From the NCBI GenBank assembly GCA_021613375.1, contig CM038716.1, positions 13,478,774 to 13,542,773 of the forward strand: a DNA stretch of 64,000 bases. The letters run 5' to 3'. Shown in pieces: positions 11,701 to 22,801 of this stretch (within the stretch, counting starts at the first letter, position 1; each line of letters starts with the position of its first letter). The notes beneath the pieces were generated by a model that saw only the letters and a list, made by a program, of their open reading frames with translations, did no database searches and was not told the DNA's origin. This DNA is from Megaleporinus macrocephalus (Eukaryota; Chordata; Actinopteri; Characiformes; Anostomidae). Both the position numbers and the translations under genes were made by a program.

Positions 11701-14700
11701 AGTTCTGAGCTCATATGTATGTTCTTACTGGGTTTGCTAAAATTCTGAGTTGATGTTTATGTTCTTACTGGGTTTAGCTGAAGTTCTGAACTAATCTTTA
11801 TGTTTTTACTGGGTTTTAGCTGAAGTTCTGAGCTCATATTTATGTTCTTACTGGGTTTGCTAAAATTTTGAGCTGATCTTTATGTTCTTATTGTGTTTAG
11901 CTGAAGTTCTGAGCTGGTCTTTATGTTCTTACTGGGTTTGCTAAAATTCTGAGCTGATCTTTATGTTCTTACTGGGTTTTAGCTGAAGTTCTGAGCTGAT
12001 CTTTATGTTCTTACTGATTTTTAGCTGAAGTTCTGAGCTGATCTTTGTGTTCTTACTGATTTTTAGCTGAAGTTCTGAGCTGATCTTTATGTTCCTACTG
12101 GGTTTTAGCTAAAGTTCTGAGCTCATATTTATGTTCTTACTGGGTTTGCTAAAATTCTGAGCTGATCTTTATGTTCTTACTGGGTTTAGCTGAAGTTCTG
12201 AACTGATCTTTATGTTCTTACTGATTTTTAGCTGAAGTTCTGAGCTGATCTTTGTGTTCTTACTGATTTTTAGCTGAAGTTCTGAGCTGATCTTTATGTT
12301 CTTACTGGGTTTTAGCTAAAGTTCTGAGCTCATATTTATGTTCTTACTGGGTTTGCTAAAATTCTGAGCTGATCTTTATGTTCTTACTGGGTTTAGCTGA
12401 AGTTCTGAACTGATCTTTATGTTCTTACTGATTTTTAGCTGAAGTTCTGAGCTGATCTTTGTGTTCTTACTGATTTTTAGCTGAAGTTCTGAGCTCATAT
12501 TTATGTTCTTACTGGGTTTGCTAAAATTTTGAGCTGATCTTTATGTTCTTATTGTGTTTAGCTGAAGTTCTGAGCTGGTCTTTATGTTCTTACTGGGTTC
12601 GCTAAAATTCTGAGCTGATCTTTATGTTCTTACTGGGTTTTAGCTGAAGTTCTGAGCTGATCTTTATGTTCTTACTGATTTTTAGCTGAAGTTCTGAGCT
12701 GATCTTTGTGTTCTTACTGATTTTTAGCTGAAGTTCTGAGCTGATCTTTATGTTCCTACTGGGTTTTAGCTAAAGTTTTGAGCTCATATTTATGTTCTTA
12801 CTGGGCTTGCTAAAATTCTGAGCTGATCTTTATGTTCTTACTGGGTTTAGCTGAAGTTCTGAACTGATCTTTATGTTCTTACTGATTTTTAGCTGAAGTT
12901 CTGAGCTGATCTTTGTGTTCTTACTGATTTTTAGCTGAAGTTCTGAGCTGATCTTTATGTTCTTACTGGGTTTTAGCTAAAGTTCTGAGCTCATATTTAT
13001 GTTCTTACTGGGTTTGCTAAAATTCTGAGCTGACCTTTATGTTCTTACTGTGTTTAGGTGAAGTTCTGAGCTTTTCTTTATGTTCTTACTGGGTTTTAGC
13101 TGAAGTTCTGAGCTGATCTTTGTGTTCTTACTGATTTTTAGCTGAAGTTCTGAGCTCATATTTATGTTCTTACTGGGTTTGCTAAAATTCTGAGCTGATC
13201 TTTATGTTCTTACTGGGTTTAGCTGAAGTTCTGAACTGATCTTTATGTTCTTACTGATTTTTAGCTGAAGTTCTGAGCTGATCTTTGTGTTCTACTGATT
13301 TTTAGCTGAAGTTCTGAGCTTTTAGCTGAAGTTCTGAGCTGATCTTTATGTTCCTACTGGGTTTTAGCTAAAGTTTTGAGCTCATATTTATGTTCTTACT
13401 GGGCTTGCTAAAATTCTGAGCTGATCTTTATGTTCTTACTGGGTTTAGCTGAAGTTCTGAACTGATCTTTATGTTCTTACTGATTTTTAGCTGAAGTTCT
13501 GAGCTGATCTTTGTGTTCTTACTGATTTTTAGCTGAAGTTCTGAGCTGATCTTTATGTTCTTACTGGGTTTTAGCTAAAGTTCTGAGCTCATATTTATGT
13601 TCTTACTGGGTTTGCTAAAATTCTGAGCTGACCTTTATGTTCTTACTGTGTTTAGGTGAAGTTCTGAGCTTTTCTTTATGTTCTTACTGGGTTTTAGCTG
13701 AAGTTCTGAGCTGATCTTTGTGTTCTTACTGATTTTTAGCTGAAGTTCTGAGCTCATATTTATGTTCTTACTGGGTTTGCTAAAATTCTGAGCTGATCTT
13801 TATGTTCTTACTGGGTTTAGGTGAAGTTCTGAGCTGTTCTTTATGTTCTTACTGATTTTTAGCTGAAGTTCTGAGTTGATCTTTGTGTTCTTACTGGGTT
13901 TAGCTGAAGTTCTCAGCTGATCTTTATGTTCTTACTGGGTTTTAGCTGAAGTTCTGAGCTGATCTTTATGTTCTTACTGGGTTTGCTAAAATTCTAAGCT
14001 GATGTTTATGTTCTTACTGGGTTTAGCTGAAGTTCTGAACTGATCTTTATGTTCTTACTGATTTTTAGCTGAAGTTCTGAGCTGATCTTTGTGTTCTTAC
14101 TGGGTTTTAGCTAAAGTTCTGAGCTGATCTTTGTGTTCTTACTGATTTTTAGCTGAAGTTCTGAGCTGATCTTTATGTTCCTACTGGGTTTTAGCTAAAG
14201 TTCTGAGCTCATATATATGTTCTTACTGGGTTTGCTAAAATTCTGAGCTGATCTTTATGTTCTTACTGGGTTTTAGCTAAAGTTCTGAGCTCATATTTAT
14301 GTTTTTACTGGGTTTGCTAAAATTCTGAGCTGATCTTTATGTTCTTACTGTGTTTAGGTGAAGTTCTGAGCTTTTCTTTATGTTCTTACTGGGTTTTAGC
14401 TGAAGTTCTGAGCTGTTCTTTGTGTTCTTACTGATTTTTAGCTGAAGTTCTGAGCTCATATTTATGTTCTTACTGGGTTTGCTAAAATTCTGAGCTGATC
14501 TTTATGTTCTTACTGGGTTTAGCTGAAGTTCTGAACTGATCTTTATGTTCTTACTGATTTTTAGCTGAAGTTCTGAGCTGATCTTTGTGTTCTTACTGAT
14601 TTTTAGCTGAAGTTCTGAGCTGATCTTTATGTTCCTACTGGGTTTTAGCTAAAGTTCTGAGCTCATATATATGTTCTTACTGGGTTTGCTAAAATTCTGA

Positions 14701-15875
14701 GCTGATCTTTATGTTCTTACTGGGTTTTAGCTAAAGTTCTGAGCTCATATTTATGTTTTTACTGGGTTTGCTAAAATTCTGAGCTGATCTTTATGTTCTT
14801 ACTGTGTTTAGGTGAAGTTCTGAGCTGTTCTTTATGTTCTTACTGATTTTTAGCTGAAGTTCTGAGTTGATCTTTGTGTTCTTACTGGGTTTAGCTGAAG
14901 TTCTCAGCTGATCTTTATGTTCTTACTGGGTTTTAGCTGAAGTTCTGAGCTGATCTTTATGTTCTTACTGGGTTTGCTAAAATTCTAAGCTGATGTTTAT
15001 GTTCTTACTGGGTTTAGCTGAAGTTCTGAACTGATCTTTATGTTCTTACTGATTTTTAGCTGAAGTTCTGAGCTGATCTTTGTGTTCTTACTGGGTTTTA
15101 GCTAAAGTTCTGAGCTCATATTTATGTTCTTACTGGGTTTGCTAAAATTCTGAGCTGATCTTCATGTTCTTACTGGGTTTAGCTGAAGTTCTGAACTGAT
15201 CTTTATGTTCTTACTGATTTTTAGCTGAAGTTCTGAGCTGATCTTTATGTTCTTACTGGGTTTTAGCTAAAGTTCTGAGCTCATATTTATGTTCCTACTG
15301 GGTTTGCTAAAATTCTGAGCTGATCTTTATGTTCTTACTGGGTTTTAGCTAAAGTTCTGAGCTCATATTTATGTTCTTACTGGGTTTGCTAAAATTCTGA
15401 GCTGACCTTTGTGTTCTTACTGTGTTTAGGTGAAGTTCTGAGCTGATCTTTATGTTCTTACTGATTTTTAGCTGAAGTTCTGAGTTGATCTTTGTGTTCT
15501 TACTGGGTTTAGCTGAAGTTCTGAGCTGATCTTTATGTTCTTACTGGGTTTTAGCTGAAGTTCTGAGCTGATCTTTATGTTCTTACTGGGTTTGCTAAAA
15601 TTCTAAGCTGATGTTTATGTTCTTACTGTGTTTAGCTGAAGTTCTGAGCTGTTCTTTATGTTCTTACTGATTTTTATCTGAAGTTCTGAGCTGATCTTTG
15701 TGTTCTTTCTGGTTTTAGCTGAAGTTCTGAGCTTATCTTTATGTTCTTACTGGGTTTGCTAAAATTCTGAGCTGATCTTTATGTTCTTACTAGGTTTTAG
15801 CTGAAGTTCTGAGCTGATCTTTATGTTCTTACTGGGTTTTAGCTGAAGTTCTGAGCTGATCTTTATGTTCCTACT
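8757..15875. repeat. Giant 40-42 bp minisatellite, ~170 units, with higher-order repeats
   Basis: The unit is TTAGCTGAAGTTCTGAGCTG then ATCTTTATGTTCTTACTGGG with 0-2 extra T. Length variants are 40 bp (TTTGCTAAAATTCTGAG), 41 and 42 bp. Variant types alternate in order, and blocks are copied as units: markers recur at offsets of 1189 bp (9081/10270 and 9291/10480), 598 bp (12761/13359) and 991 bp (13821/14812 and 13911/14902). This is the signature of unequal exchange of multi-unit blocks. All units lie in one orientation, with a T-rich plus strand. No frame stays open for long because unit lengths vary. The array is bordered by an 18 bp direct repeat, CTGGAGAGAAAGGGTGGA, at 8673-8690 and 15874-15891. 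Confidence 0.97.
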
Positions 15876-15891
15876 GGAGAGAAAGGGTGGA

Positions 15892-16900
15892 TGAAATAAC
15901 AGACATACAGAGGTTGGGAAAGAAAATGACCTGCTCTTCATTTTAACGACATGTTGCTGAGAGTTGAAGCTGAATATGTCAGATACATTAGCACAAAGCT
16001 GGTTTATGGCCACTAAACATTTACGGGTATGTGTTTACTTTGAATATTAATAGTGAAAATCAAACCGAAGTGCAAACACATTTCAACTGGAGGTGAAGTA
16101 GAAGAAGATCCTGGAAAACACCGAGCAGTAAACAGGATCCCTCTAATGGAGTTGGCCTATCAGCAGGACGCTGGTCATTAAGGCCTGCTGTTTATTGCTG
16201 GATAGGCTGTGGTTGGAGAGATGACTAATGGGTGTTTGTCCTCTACTCCGAAGCTGAAATGGTTCTGAAGTGGCTCTGCGTGCATTCTAGGCTCGATTGG
16301 CCCTCAATTGCACATTAATGCTGGAGCTGGTTGCTTGAACGAAGTGCTGTTGGCTGGAATGCTCAACCCCAGTCTGGCTGCTCCACTGAATGTCATTCAT
16401 AAATGGGGTCAGCCCTTCCTCGTCCTCTCTGGCAGTGCTGAAGTGGCGCCTATGTTTTCCCTCTCCTGGAATGTGTGGCATACTGAGTGTAGGGTAGTGC
16501 TGGAGGTTTTCTAAATAGATCTCTAACCTTTAGCAGTGATTGAGCTGTTTAGCAGAGATTTAGCAGTCGGAGTGGATACAAGTTAGAAAGTGCGGCTGAC
16601 ATTTAAAACCTCGCTTTGAAAACCTCACCTCCAGCTGAAACTTTTTTAAGGAGTAGATGCATCATGGGAATGGCCATGCTGACCTTGTACCATGCTGCTG
16701 AATTGTATTGTAATGACATTGTATGAAGGTCAACGCATCCATCGTCAATAACGAACAACCACCTGGGACAACAAAGTAATCACCCAGTAACAACCCTAAT
16801 AAAAGTTGGATACCTTACCTCCAGTTCAAACCAGTTCAAGCACCTGGAAAAATTTAATTGATCCTTTGCACCCTAAAAACCACCAATCATAGAAACTATG
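15892..16900. other. Single-copy stretch, no gene recognised
   Basis: About 1 kb without tandem structure. The part at 16080-16500 has balanced composition and no match elsewhere in the window. Short frames on both strands (16287-16514) overlap each other and show no family features. It could be a host non-coding element or intron sequence. Confidence 0.35.
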
Positions 16901-18057
16901 TTGCAACAAGGTAGCAACCACCTGGAATAACATGCCTAGTAATAACAGATTAACAACCACCTGGAATATCATGCCTAGTAATAACAGATTAACAACCACA
17001 TGGAAAAACATTCCATGTAATAACACATTAATAACCACCTGGAATAATATGGCTAGTAATAACACATTAATAACCATGTGGAATAACATTCCCTGTAATA
17101 ACATATTAACAACCACCTGGAGTAATACGGCTAGTAATAACACATTAACAACCACCTGGAGTAATACGGCTAGTAATAACACATTAACCACCACTTGAAA
17201 TAACATGCCTGGTAATAGCACATTAACCACCACATAGAATAACATTCCCTGTAGTAACAGATTAACCACCACCTGGAATAATACGGCATGGAATAACACA
17301 TTAACAACCACCTCGAACAACATGTCTAGTAATAACACATTAACAACCACCTGGAATAACATGCCTAGTAATAACACATTAACCACCACATGAAATAACA
17401 TTCTGTGTAATAATGCATTAACAACCACCTGGAATAAGGTGTATAATAATAACAGATTAACAACCATCTGGAATAACATGCCCAGTAATAACACATTAAC
17501 AACCACCTAGAATAACATGTCTAGTAATAACACATTAACAACCACCTAGAATAACATGTCTAGTAATAACACATTAATGACCACCTGGAATAACATGTCT
17601 AGTAATAACACATTAACAACCACCTGGAATAACATGCCTAGTAATAACACATTAACAACCACCTGGAATAACATGCCTAGTAATAACACATTAACCAACC
17701 CATGAAATAACATTCTGTGTAATAACGCATTACCAACCACCTGGAATAAGATGTATAATAATAACAGATTAACCACCACCTGGAATAACATGCCTAGTAA
17801 TAACATATTAACAACCACCTGGAATAAGATGTATAATAATAACAGATTAACAACCACCTGGAATAACATGCCTAGTAATAACACATTAACAACCACCTGG
17901 AATAAGATGTATAATAATAACAGATTAACAACCACCTGGAATAACTTGCCCAGTAACAACATATTAACAACCACCTGGAATAACATGCCTAGTAATAACA
18001 CATTAACAACCACCTGGAATAAGATGCCTAGTAATAACACATTACCAACCATGCTCA
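16901..18057. repeat. 39 bp minisatellite, ~30 units
   Basis: The unit is AATAACACATTAACAACCAC then CTGGAATAACATGCCTAGT. Variants include AAGATGTATAATAATAACAG and GGAATAATACGGCTAG. Because 39 is a multiple of three and the unit lacks stops in some frames, long open frames appear on both strands (226 and 170 codons on minus, 88-103 on plus). The minus frames read a 13-residue hydrophobic repeat (MLFQVVVNVLLLG), which is a by-product of the DNA repeat. Each typical unit contains an E-box CACCTG. Confidence 0.96.
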
Positions 18058-18087
18058 CCTGATCCTATTTAATCCAATTAAATAATC

Positions 18088-18102
18088 CTATCTGTCTGTC
18101 TA

Positions 18103-18165
<63 letters not shown>

Positions 18166-18174
18166 GTCTGTCTA

Positions 18175-18249
<75 letters not shown>

Positions 18250-18262
18250 GTCTGTCTGTCTA

Positions 18263-18301
<39 letters not shown>

Positions 18302-18330
18302 GTCTGTCTGTCTATCTGTCTGTCTGTCTA

Positions 18331-18365
<35 letters not shown>

Positions 18366-18399
18366 GTCTGTCTATCTGTCTGTCTGTCTGTCTATCTAT
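18088..18399. repeat. (CTGT/CTAT)n compound microsatellite
   Basis: About 78 tetranucleotides mixing CTGT and CTAT in irregular blocks, almost pure over 312 bp. It lies 30 bp after the 39 bp array ends. Confidence 0.97.
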
Positions 18400-18555
18400 G
18401 CTACTTTGTATGTATGTATTTATGGAACATTGTTGGTGAGAAAAACAAGCTGTTTATAGTCACATGATATTTAAAGTAGATAATGTTTCTATTTAGTCTC
18501 TAATGTTCTAAATAGTCTTTGTCCTGCAGAAGTTACAGAGTGTCCACCGTCACCG

Positions 18556-19140
18556 TAAAAACACATACACACCGCAGGTGGGCTGCCAGTCCTCCCCCGG
18601 GGGTCACATCCTTTTCCCCAGAAATGTCAGGGCGGAGAGAGACTCCTCACATCTCCCAACGTCAGTCCTTGCACTACTGAGGGCGGCATCAGTGCTCCCT
18701 CCACTGCTCTCCTCTTCCTCTACCATTAACCTCACTGTGGACCAAAGTGCTACACATGTCTCCCAAGCTTTGATGACCATGACCACCCACTCTGCTGTTG
18801 CCGGCTTGAGGGGTCACTAGAAGGTCAGGGTAAATAGCACCAGGCTGCACTGGCTGCCACAGTCCCTCTCGCTGTGCCCCAGTCGGGCTCTTGTCCTGAT
18901 TGCGTCCCTCACCCACCTCGTCCTTGTTTTTGCTGGGCTCTCTCCTCTGTGTTGTCTTAAGAGCTTGCAATCCCACTTCTGACACCAGTGTGGCACCAGC
19001 CCAGCACATTCGCACACATATAACACATGATCAAACTAATAAAGACTGTAATATCAACTATTAATGAATTAAAGTCATGCTTACTGCGTCTGTGATACTT
19101 CCCAAGAGTCAGTGCACATGGTAATGCCTCCCATGCATCC
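18556..19140 (-). mobile_element. Possible LTR-retrotransposon (Gypsy-like) LTR edge and leader
   Basis: On the minus strand, GTGCCACACTGGTGTCAGAA is followed by GTGGGATTGCAAG. A TGGTGTCAGAAGTGGGAT string just after a CA-ended sequence resembles the LTR/primer-binding-site junction of fish Gypsy-like elements. The region downstream on that strand (to about 18560) is GC-rich, as 5' leaders of such elements often are. Small frames at 18578-19026 on both strands overlap and show no gag or pol motif. Alternative: unrelated single-copy DNA. Confidence 0.3.
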
Positions 19141-19530
19141 AACAATTTTATTTTTTATTTCCTTTTACCATTCTTTTATCTTGATTTTTATTATTCTAAT
19201 ATATTTATTATTCTTTTATTACTACTTTAATAATTTTTTATTATTATTTCTTTTACTATTATATGTTTTACCACTATATTTATATCTATGTTTATTGATT
19301 TATTTTGTCTTATCCCTGATTTTAGCTTTTTATTCAGTTTTTATTACTTTTGTCTGTGTTCTTAATGTTTTTACATTTTAAGTACTTATTTTAATTCATT
19401 TGAATTTATTTTCATTCCCTTTTTGTTTAACAGTTGTAATGCTCGGCAACATTGTAAATGAGGGTCTCTCTCAATGTACTCCTGAGTGAAAATAAAGGTT
19501 GATTGATTGATTGATTGATTGATTGATTAA
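19141..19530 (+). mobile_element. LINE 3' end with (ATTG)n tail, copy 1
   Basis: A T-rich 3' UTR (TTTTATTACTTTTGTCTGTG, CATTCCCTTTTTGTTTAACA) is followed by the conserved tail AATGCTCGGCAACATTGTAA, GAGGGTCTCTCTCAATGTAC and AAATAAAGGTTGATTGATTG. The same tail occurs at 46340, 47535 (minus), 53955 and 54641. The 3' terminal tetranucleotide repeat marks the LINE end. The coding part is missing (5' truncation). The 89-codon frame here is UTR. Confidence 0.8.
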
Positions 19531-19566
19531 CTGGAGACCAGTTGAAAAAAGCAAGGTGTGTGTGAA

Positions 19567-20018
19567 ATTTTGTGTCATTGAAAATTTGACCTGCAAAATT
19601 TTTGGTATTTCAAATTCAGGTCTTAGAATTTCAGGTAAAAAATAATTCAGCTACAAAACTTTCAGGTTGTGAAATTCAAGTTGTGTTGGGAAAATTCGGG
19701 GAAACATCCGGCGTACCCAATAACAAAACACCTCTAAGCTCATCAGGAGGGGCGTCTTTTATCACAGAGTGTGTATATATATTTATATAAAATCTCTGAT
19801 ATGAAGTTTTCTAAGTGATGGTTGAAAGTTTGGAACAAAGTACAATCAGAACATTTTCTCATAGTTCCAGATCTTTCCATTTCTTTCCATTCCGACCTGA
19901 ATTTCACAACCTGAATTTTTTGTAACTGAATTATTTTTTCACCTAAAATTCCAAGACCTGAATTTGAAATACCAAAAATGTTACTGGTCAAATTTTCAAT
20001 TACACCAAATTTCAGACC
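19567..20018. mobile_element. Long-TIR MITE (foldback), ~450 bp
   Basis: The left arm 19567-19690 contains GAAAATTTGACC, TTTTTGGTATTTCAAATTCA, GGTCTTAGAATTTCAGGT, AATAATTCAGCTACAAAA and GGTTGTGAAATTCA. The right arm 19893-20018 is its reverse complement with few changes, leaving a ~200 bp centre. Arms of about 125 bp could fold into a long hairpin. The motif CAGGTC plus AATTTCA recurs inside each arm, so the TIR itself is built from short repeats. There is no coding capacity, and its TSD is unclear. Confidence 0.75.
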
Positions 20019-20030
20019 CCTTTTTTTTTC

Positions 20031-20540
20031 AAAAACTTGGTTTAAGTTCTGTTGACACTGACTTCACTCCATATCCAAGGTCCGGTTCTGACGTTTGCCT
20101 GCAGATTCTAGGTGCAAATATAACAACGTTCTCAGAACCTCAGTCTTCTCCATCAGGACGTGCATCATCTGGCGCTGATTACTGAAGGCTTATGTGTTTG
20201 GTGGGGTTCGTGAGAGTTGCAGAGCAGATTGTGTCCTTTTATTGCAATTTAATGCCAATCTTCAAACACCTGCTCGTTCCGGCAGCAGGTACTACTTGCT
20301 CAGGTCGCAGGAGTCTCTGGTGTAGATGGTCTGGTGTTTAATGTCAGCCATTCGTGCTGCTAACAGCTGGTCTCAGTACAAAGCATGATGTCTGGGGAAA
20401 TCATCTCAAATCTACTCAGTATATCTAATATTTCCCAAAATAAGATTCTAGGAGCATTAGCTGATTAATTGGCCTGATGTATATGTCAGAAGATGCACAG
20501 ACCCCCTTTTAATTAGGAGATCCCACTGGTTTAGGTTGCA
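20031..20540. other. No gene recognised
   Basis: About 510 bp between two MITEs. Composition is balanced. Frames are short and without motifs, and nothing else in the window matches it. Confidence 0.4.
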
Positions 20541-20682
20541 TCTACAGAGATCAGCCATAACATTAAAACCATCTCCTGGTATCTACACATACTGTTCAAT
20601 GTATCAGTTCCACTGACCATATAGGAGCTACACCTACAGACTGTACTTCATCTGAGTGGTCTTGCTTTGGCCTCCAAATTCT
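20541..20682 (+). mobile_element. Long-TIR element family, left-end fragment (copy B)
   Basis: GATCAGCCATAACATTAAAA (20550-20569) is the outermost terminus of the CAGACAGCAG element family, followed by AGTTCCACTGACCATATAGG and AGCTACACCTACAGACTGTA. That order matches the left end of copy A at 1841-1890, extended outward. The CAGACAGCAG core is absent. Confidence 0.6.
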
Positions 20683-21960
20683 TCTGAGGGTCCACACTTA
20701 TGCACCAACCCAACTAGCAAAGCATACTAATGAAAGAAAATTTGGAATCCATTGAGTTGGATCGCTTGACACCCTCAAAAGCCCATAAAGGAGCTACACC
20801 TACAGACTGTACTTCATTTAAGTGGTCTTGCTTTGACCTCCAAATTCTCCAGATCTTAATCCAACAGTTGTTTGACAGGTTCAAATGTTTTCAACCCACC
20901 ACTAACATTTGAAGCTCTTGAAGGAGAACACTAACTTCTAATTCTGTTCTGGCAGCTAATAGACACCCTGCATTGGCCAACATTGGTAGGGCGAGAGAGG
21001 TGGGCCAGTCCTACCTACCGAGACAGAGATAGGAGCCCGCAATCTCCAGTGGTTCCCAACGTGGCCAACAAGGCCGACTGAGGGTCCACACTTATGCACC
21101 ATCCCAACTAGCAAAGCATATTAATGAAAAAAAAATGGAACCCTGTGAGTTGGATGGCTGGACCCCCTCACAAGCCTATATAGGAGCTAGACTGTACTTC
21201 ATCTAAGTGGACTTGCTTTGGCCTCCAAATTCTCCAGATCTTAATCCAACAGATCTTCATTTTCTGATGATATGCTTCCCCCTATTGTTTGGAGTATGAA
21301 TTTGACAGGTTCAAATGTTTTCAACCCACCACTAACATTTGAAGCTCTTGAAGGAGAACACTAACTTCTAATTCTGTTCTGGCAGCTAATAGACACCCTG
21401 CATTGGCCAACATTGGTAGGGTGAGAGAGGTGGTCCAGTCCTACCCACCTAAAGAGAAAAAGGACTAATTTCATTGCGATTGGACCTACAATCTCCAGTG
21501 GTTCCCAAAGTGGCCAACAGGGCTGCCTGAGGGTCCACACTTACTAGCAAAGCATATTAATAAAAAAAAAAATGGAACCCATTGAGTTGGATGGCTGGAC
21601 ACCCCCACAAGCCCATATAGGAGCTACACTCACAGACTATACATCATCTAAGTGGTCTTGCTTTGGCCTCCAAATTCTCCAGATCTCCAGTTCACGTTTT
21701 CAACCCACCACCAACATTTGAAGCACTTGAAGGAGAACACTAACTTCTAATTCTGCAGCTAATAGACACCCTGCACTGGCCAATAGTGGTAGGGCGAGAG
21801 AGGTGGGCCAGTCCTACCCACCTAGAGAGAGAGATAGGTCTAATTTCATTATGATTGAGCTTGCAATCTCCAGTGGTTCCCAAAAAAGCATACTAATAAA
21901 AGAAAATCTGGGATCCACTGATTTAGGCGGCTGGACCCCCTCACGAGCCCCCTCCATGCA
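20683..21960. repeat. ~400-450 bp tandem repeat, three units
   Basis: TGAGGGTCCACACTTA begins units near 20685, 21077 and 21525. Each unit contains CTAGCAAAGCATA, TTGGATGGCTGGAC, GGAGCTACACCTACAGACTG (or a variant), CTTGCTTTGGCCTCCAAATT, TTGAAGGAGAACACTAACTT, AATAGACACCCTGCATTGGC and ATCTCCAGTGGTTCCCAA. The block GGAGCTACACCTACAGACTG comes from the end of the long-TIR element, so the tandem unit captured part of a transposon terminus. Units differ by several per cent and by indels. Confidence 0.85.
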
Positions 21961-22525
21961 TCCAAACTTTTGTTTTGAACCACGTCTGTGGATACTGCTG
22001 CATTCCTATGTGTTTGTTTTGTCTCTAGGACTCTTTCTGTATTAAAATATCTGAAATGTCAGAGCTTTTCAGGCTAGAACAACAAGTGCTGAGGTAGATT
22101 TAACAATAAAACACAGTGTGTGCCGGCTGTTTACTGAACGTTATTACCCTGAGCAAGTCAGCGTGGAGTGGAATCCAAAACAAAATGTAAATAATTAGTT
22201 TCTGGGATTTGATGTGGGTCTCGATTGGCGGAGAGAGTAGCTCCAGGACAGAGTAGCAGCGTTACTGCCTGATAAGTCAAAGTGTCTGTTTTAATCCCCA
22301 ACGTGAAAATGCTACACGCTGCTTCTGGCGTACACACTCACTGTATTCACAGAACAAACTGTGTACACGCTCAGCGTGGCGATGGGGAAAATGTCATTTC
22401 AGTAAAGTGGTTGTTGTTTCCTTGGAGCAGAAAGAAAACGCTGAGCTGAGAACTTGGCTAGAAACCTGAGGAGAACATCGGCGGAGGCCTACAAGCTGCC
22501 ATAACGCAATCACAACATGTACACA
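21961..22525. other. Single-copy stretch, no gene recognised
   Basis: Balanced composition, no repeat match in the window. It includes AAATGTAAATAATTAGTTTC and GGTCTCGATTGGCGGAGAGA. Candidate for host non-coding sequence. Confidence 0.35.
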
Positions 22526-22800
22526 ATCAATCAATCCATCAAACTTTATAAAGCACTGTGGTTAATTGTCTTCTGTAACGATGCTCTGTTGTTGGCTTGA
22601 ATGAATCTCTGCTGACACGAAAGTATTATACAAAGAAAGTACAGCCTCTTCTTCCAACGTCCAATCGTCTGGAAGCGCTCTGTCTGGGACGGCCGAATGA
22701 GAAGACCTCCCACGTTCTGAGCTGTGAGCCTGGTCTTTATACACAGGACCACGAGACGTACACACATGGTTTAAATCACCCTCCATATCCTTTTCATGTT
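22526..22800 (-). mobile_element. Probable LINE 3' end remnant
   Basis: On the minus strand the sequence ends ACAGTGCTTTATAAAGTTTG then ATGGATTGATTGATTG. A GC(G)CTTTATAAA hairpin-like motif followed by an (ATTG)n tail is typical of L2-like LINE 3' ends in fish. The upstream minus frame (22546-22767, 73 codons) shows no RT motif. Identification rests on the tail only. Confidence 0.4.
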
Positions 22801-22801
22801 A

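Noticed and set aside
16826..18058. Long minus frames (226 and 170 codons) encoding a hydrophobic 13-residue repeat, looking like a multi-pass membrane protein
   Set aside because: They coincide with a 39 bp DNA minisatellite. Open frames exist on both strands, and no non-repeat domain or splice structure extends beyond the array.
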